The notes beneath the pieces were generated by a model. That model worked only from the letters and a program-made list of their open reading frames with translations. It was not told where the DNA came from and searched no databases. Below, piece by piece: positions 62,320 to 64,000 of a DNA stretch of 64,000 bases (positions are counted from its first letter, which is position 1; each line of letters opens with the position of its first letter). The DNA is from Eubacteriaceae bacterium (lineage in GTDB: Bacteria; Bacillota; Clostridia; Peptostreptococcales; Anaerovoracaceae): assembly GCA_902362435.1 (NCBI GenBank), contig CABIWW010000005.1:1-64000 (forward strand). The letters run 5' to 3'. A program made the translations under genes and the position numbers.

Positions 62320-64000
62320 TTAGCCCTCCTTAATGGCGTTGAACTTACATTTTTCCATACATGCACCGCACTTGATACATTTAGCCGGATCGATCTCGAA
62401 CGGTTCCTTGACCTTTCCGGAGATAGCGTCCACAGGACATACTCTTGAGCAGAGTGAGCAGCCCTTGCACAGATCTTTTTCGATGTAGATAGTCTTCAGT
62501 GCCTGGCAGTTCTTAGTTCTGCACTTCTTCTCGACGATGTGTTCGATGTATTCGTCTCTGAAGAACTGGATCGTTGATTTTACAGGGTTTGCAGCGGTTT
62601 TTCCGAGTCCGCAGAGAGCTGTCGCAGTAACTGTGTCAGCCAGCTGCTCCAGTGTTTCGAGATCGGAAAGCTCGCCGTTTCCTGCAACGATCTTTTCGAG
62701 GATGTCGAGCATTCTTCTTGTACCTTCACGGCAAGGCACGCATTTACCGCATGACTCGTTCTGAGTGAAGTTCATGAAGAATCTTGCAACTTCTACCATG
62801 CATGTGTCTTCGTCCATAACTACCAGACCGCCTGAACCGATCATAGCGCCTGCCTTTTTGAGGCTGTCGAAGTCGAGCGGGAGATCGAGGTGTTCTTCTG
62901 TCAGACATCCGCCGGAAGGTCCGCCGATCTGTACGGCCTTGAATTTCTTGCCGCCTCTGATGCCGCCGCCGATATCGTAGATTACCTGTCTTAAAGTAGT
63001 TCCCATAGGTACTTCGATAAGACCTGTGTTCACGATGTTACCGGTCAGTGCGAACGCCTTTGTTCCGGGGCTCTTTTCAGGTCCGATCGACTTGTACCAG
63101 TCTGCACCCTTCTGGATGATGATAGGTACGTTTGCAAATGTTTCAACGTTGTTGAGGAGTGTAGGCTTGCCGAAAAGTCCGTGTTCAACAGTACGCGGAG
63201 GCTTTACACGAGGCATACCTCTGTTTCCTTCTATAGATGTAGTCAGGGCACTTCCTTCACCGCAAACGAATGCGCCTGCGCCCTTTACGATATGTAAATC
63301 AAAGCAGAAGTCGGTTCCCAGGATATTGTCTCCGAGAAGCCCGATCTCTCTTGCCTGCTTGATGGCATTGTCGAGTCTCTCTACTGCGAGAGGATATTCA
63401 GCTCTTACATAGATGTAGCCTTCTTTTGCTCCTGAAACGTAGCCGGCGATCATCATACCTTCGAGCATCTTGTGAGGGTCGCCTTCCATGATACTTCTGT
63501 CCATGAATGCGCCGGGGTCTCCCTCGTCTCCGTTACATACGACGTATTTCTCAGCTGATTTCTGGTTCTTCACCTGCGACCATTTTCTGCCTGCAGGGAA
63601 GCCTGCGCCGCCTCTTCCTCTCAGGTTCGAATCAGTGATGATCTTGATAGTTTCATCAGGTGTCTGCTCGAACATTACTTTTTCGAGGGAAGTGTATCCG
63701 CCGTAAGCTATGTATTCCTTGATGGACTCAGCGTCGATCTGTCCGCAGTCCTCGAGGACGATCCTCGTCTGGTGCTTGTAGAACGGGATCTCTTCCTGTT
63801 CTGGATATTGTATACCGTCTCTGTGATAGATGAGTCTCTCTACTACGTCATCCCCTACGATGGATTTTTCAACGATCTCTTTACAGTCGTCTACTGTGAC
63901 CTTGAGGTAGAAGAGCTTTGAAGGTTCTATCCTGAGTACAGGTCCCATTTCGCAGAAGCCGTGGCATCCGCTCTTCTTGAGGCCTATACTGCTCTGACAG
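62320..64000 (-). CDS. hydB: NuoF-like hydrogenase subunit HydB, 5' end beyond the window
   Basis: The reading frame continues past the right edge: the codons before the first in-window ATG encode CQSSIGLKKSGCHGFCE, part of the N-terminal [2Fe-2S] thioredoxin-like domain. The core has the NuoF FMN/NADH motifs GRGGAGFPAGRKWS and CNGDEGDPGAFMDRS, then GKCVPCREGTRR for the N3-type cluster. The C-terminus has a two-cluster ferredoxin (CKGCSLCSRVCP and CIKCGACMEKCK), typical of HydB rather than of complex I NuoF. It binds NAD(H) and bifurcates electrons in the HydABC complex. Confidence 0.94.
   Translation of the reverse strand, partial: CQSSIGLKKSGCHGFCEMGPVLRIEPSKLFYLKVTVDDCKEIVEKSIVGDDVVERLIYHRDGIQYPEQEEIPFYKHQTRIVLEDCGQIDAESIKEYIAYGGYTSLEKVMFEQTPDETIKIITDSNLRGRGGAGFPAGRKWSQVKNQKSAEKYVVCNGDEGDPGAFMDRSIMEGDPHKMLEGMMIAGYVSGAKEGYIYVRAEYPLAVERLDNAIKQAREIGLLGDNILGTDFCFDLHIVKGAGAFVCGEGSALTTSIEGNRGMPRVKPPRTVEHGLFGKPTLLNNVETFANVPIIIQKGADWYKSIGPEKSPGTKAFALTGNIVNTGLIEVPMGTTLRQVIYDIGGGIRGGKKFKAVQIGGPSGGCLTEEHLDLPLDFDSLKKAGAMIGSGGLVVMDEDTCMVEVARFFMNFTQNESCGKCVPCREGTRRMLDILEKIVAGNGELSDLETLEQLADTVTATALCGLGKTAANPVKSTIQFFRDEYIEHIVEKKCRTKNCQALKTIYIEKDLCKGCSLCSRVCPVDAISGKVKEPFEIDPAKCIKCGACMEKCKFNAIKEG

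Overview
The window reads as a chromosomal segment of an anaerobic, Gram-positive Clostridia-type bacterium. Pointers are an [FeFe]-hydrogenase/NuoF-like pair, a flavodiiron-rubredoxin fusion, a lysine riboswitch, cell-wall surface proteins with TGD-type sorting tails, strong AGGAGG ribosome sites, and SEDS/PBP genes. Core genes are of roughly 50% GC. An affiliation near Anaerovoracaceae / 'Clostridiales Family XIII' is a guess from gene content; no rRNA or other marker here proves it.

Layout. 1-3.6 kb: a nuclease-like remnant, then a MerR-type regulator divergent from an amidohydrolase. 3.7-8.9 kb: an APC amino-acid permease, a ~250-nt structured intergenic repeat (copy A) and two secreted surface proteins. 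9.0-13.5 kb: a lysine riboswitch followed by lysA-dapF-dapB-dapH; dapA stands alone at 40.5 kb. 13.5-26.9 kb: a PD-(D/E)XK-like protein, repeat copy B in inverse orientation, ilvE, a SanA-like protein, a DUF362 ferredoxin protein, a cysteine desulfurase-like enzyme, a 1040-residue tandem flavoprotein with a geranylgeranyl-reductase-type partner, rlmH, a WalJ-type hydrolase and a DUF1847 protein.

26.9-32.6 kb is a sharply AT-rich island with seven overlapping or abutting genes under one good promoter. It is a His-Xaa-Ser (Hxs) radical-SAM peptide-modification system: HxsD, a second HxsD-like small protein, two radical SAM enzymes (HxsC, HxsB) and a precursor with eleven His-x-Ser motifs. It also carries an A24 prepilin-peptidase-like membrane protein and a membrane-anchored MORN-repeat protein. 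The precursor leader has a Flp-pilin-like Asp-Glu-Glu-Gly-Ser site, so the peptidase may process it. This is the most interesting system in the window.

32.6-46.5 kb: rnhA, a metallophosphoesterase, an NhaC antiporter, an ArsR regulator, a lipoprotein, a GH3 beta-N-acetylhexosaminidase, bioY, dapA, and a MarR-controlled heterodimeric ABC exporter with a clear two-site operator. 46.5-52 kb: a large surface protein whose cell-wall anchor is cut off by a one-base frameshift, then moaA-moaC-moaB/MOSC. 52-64 kb: flavodiiron-rubredoxin protein, endonuclease IV, a cation diffusion transporter, a TSCPD protein, a penicillin-binding protein translationally coupled to an FHA-fused SEDS glycosyltransferase, a DUF6506 protein, and hydA/hydB; hydB runs off the right edge.
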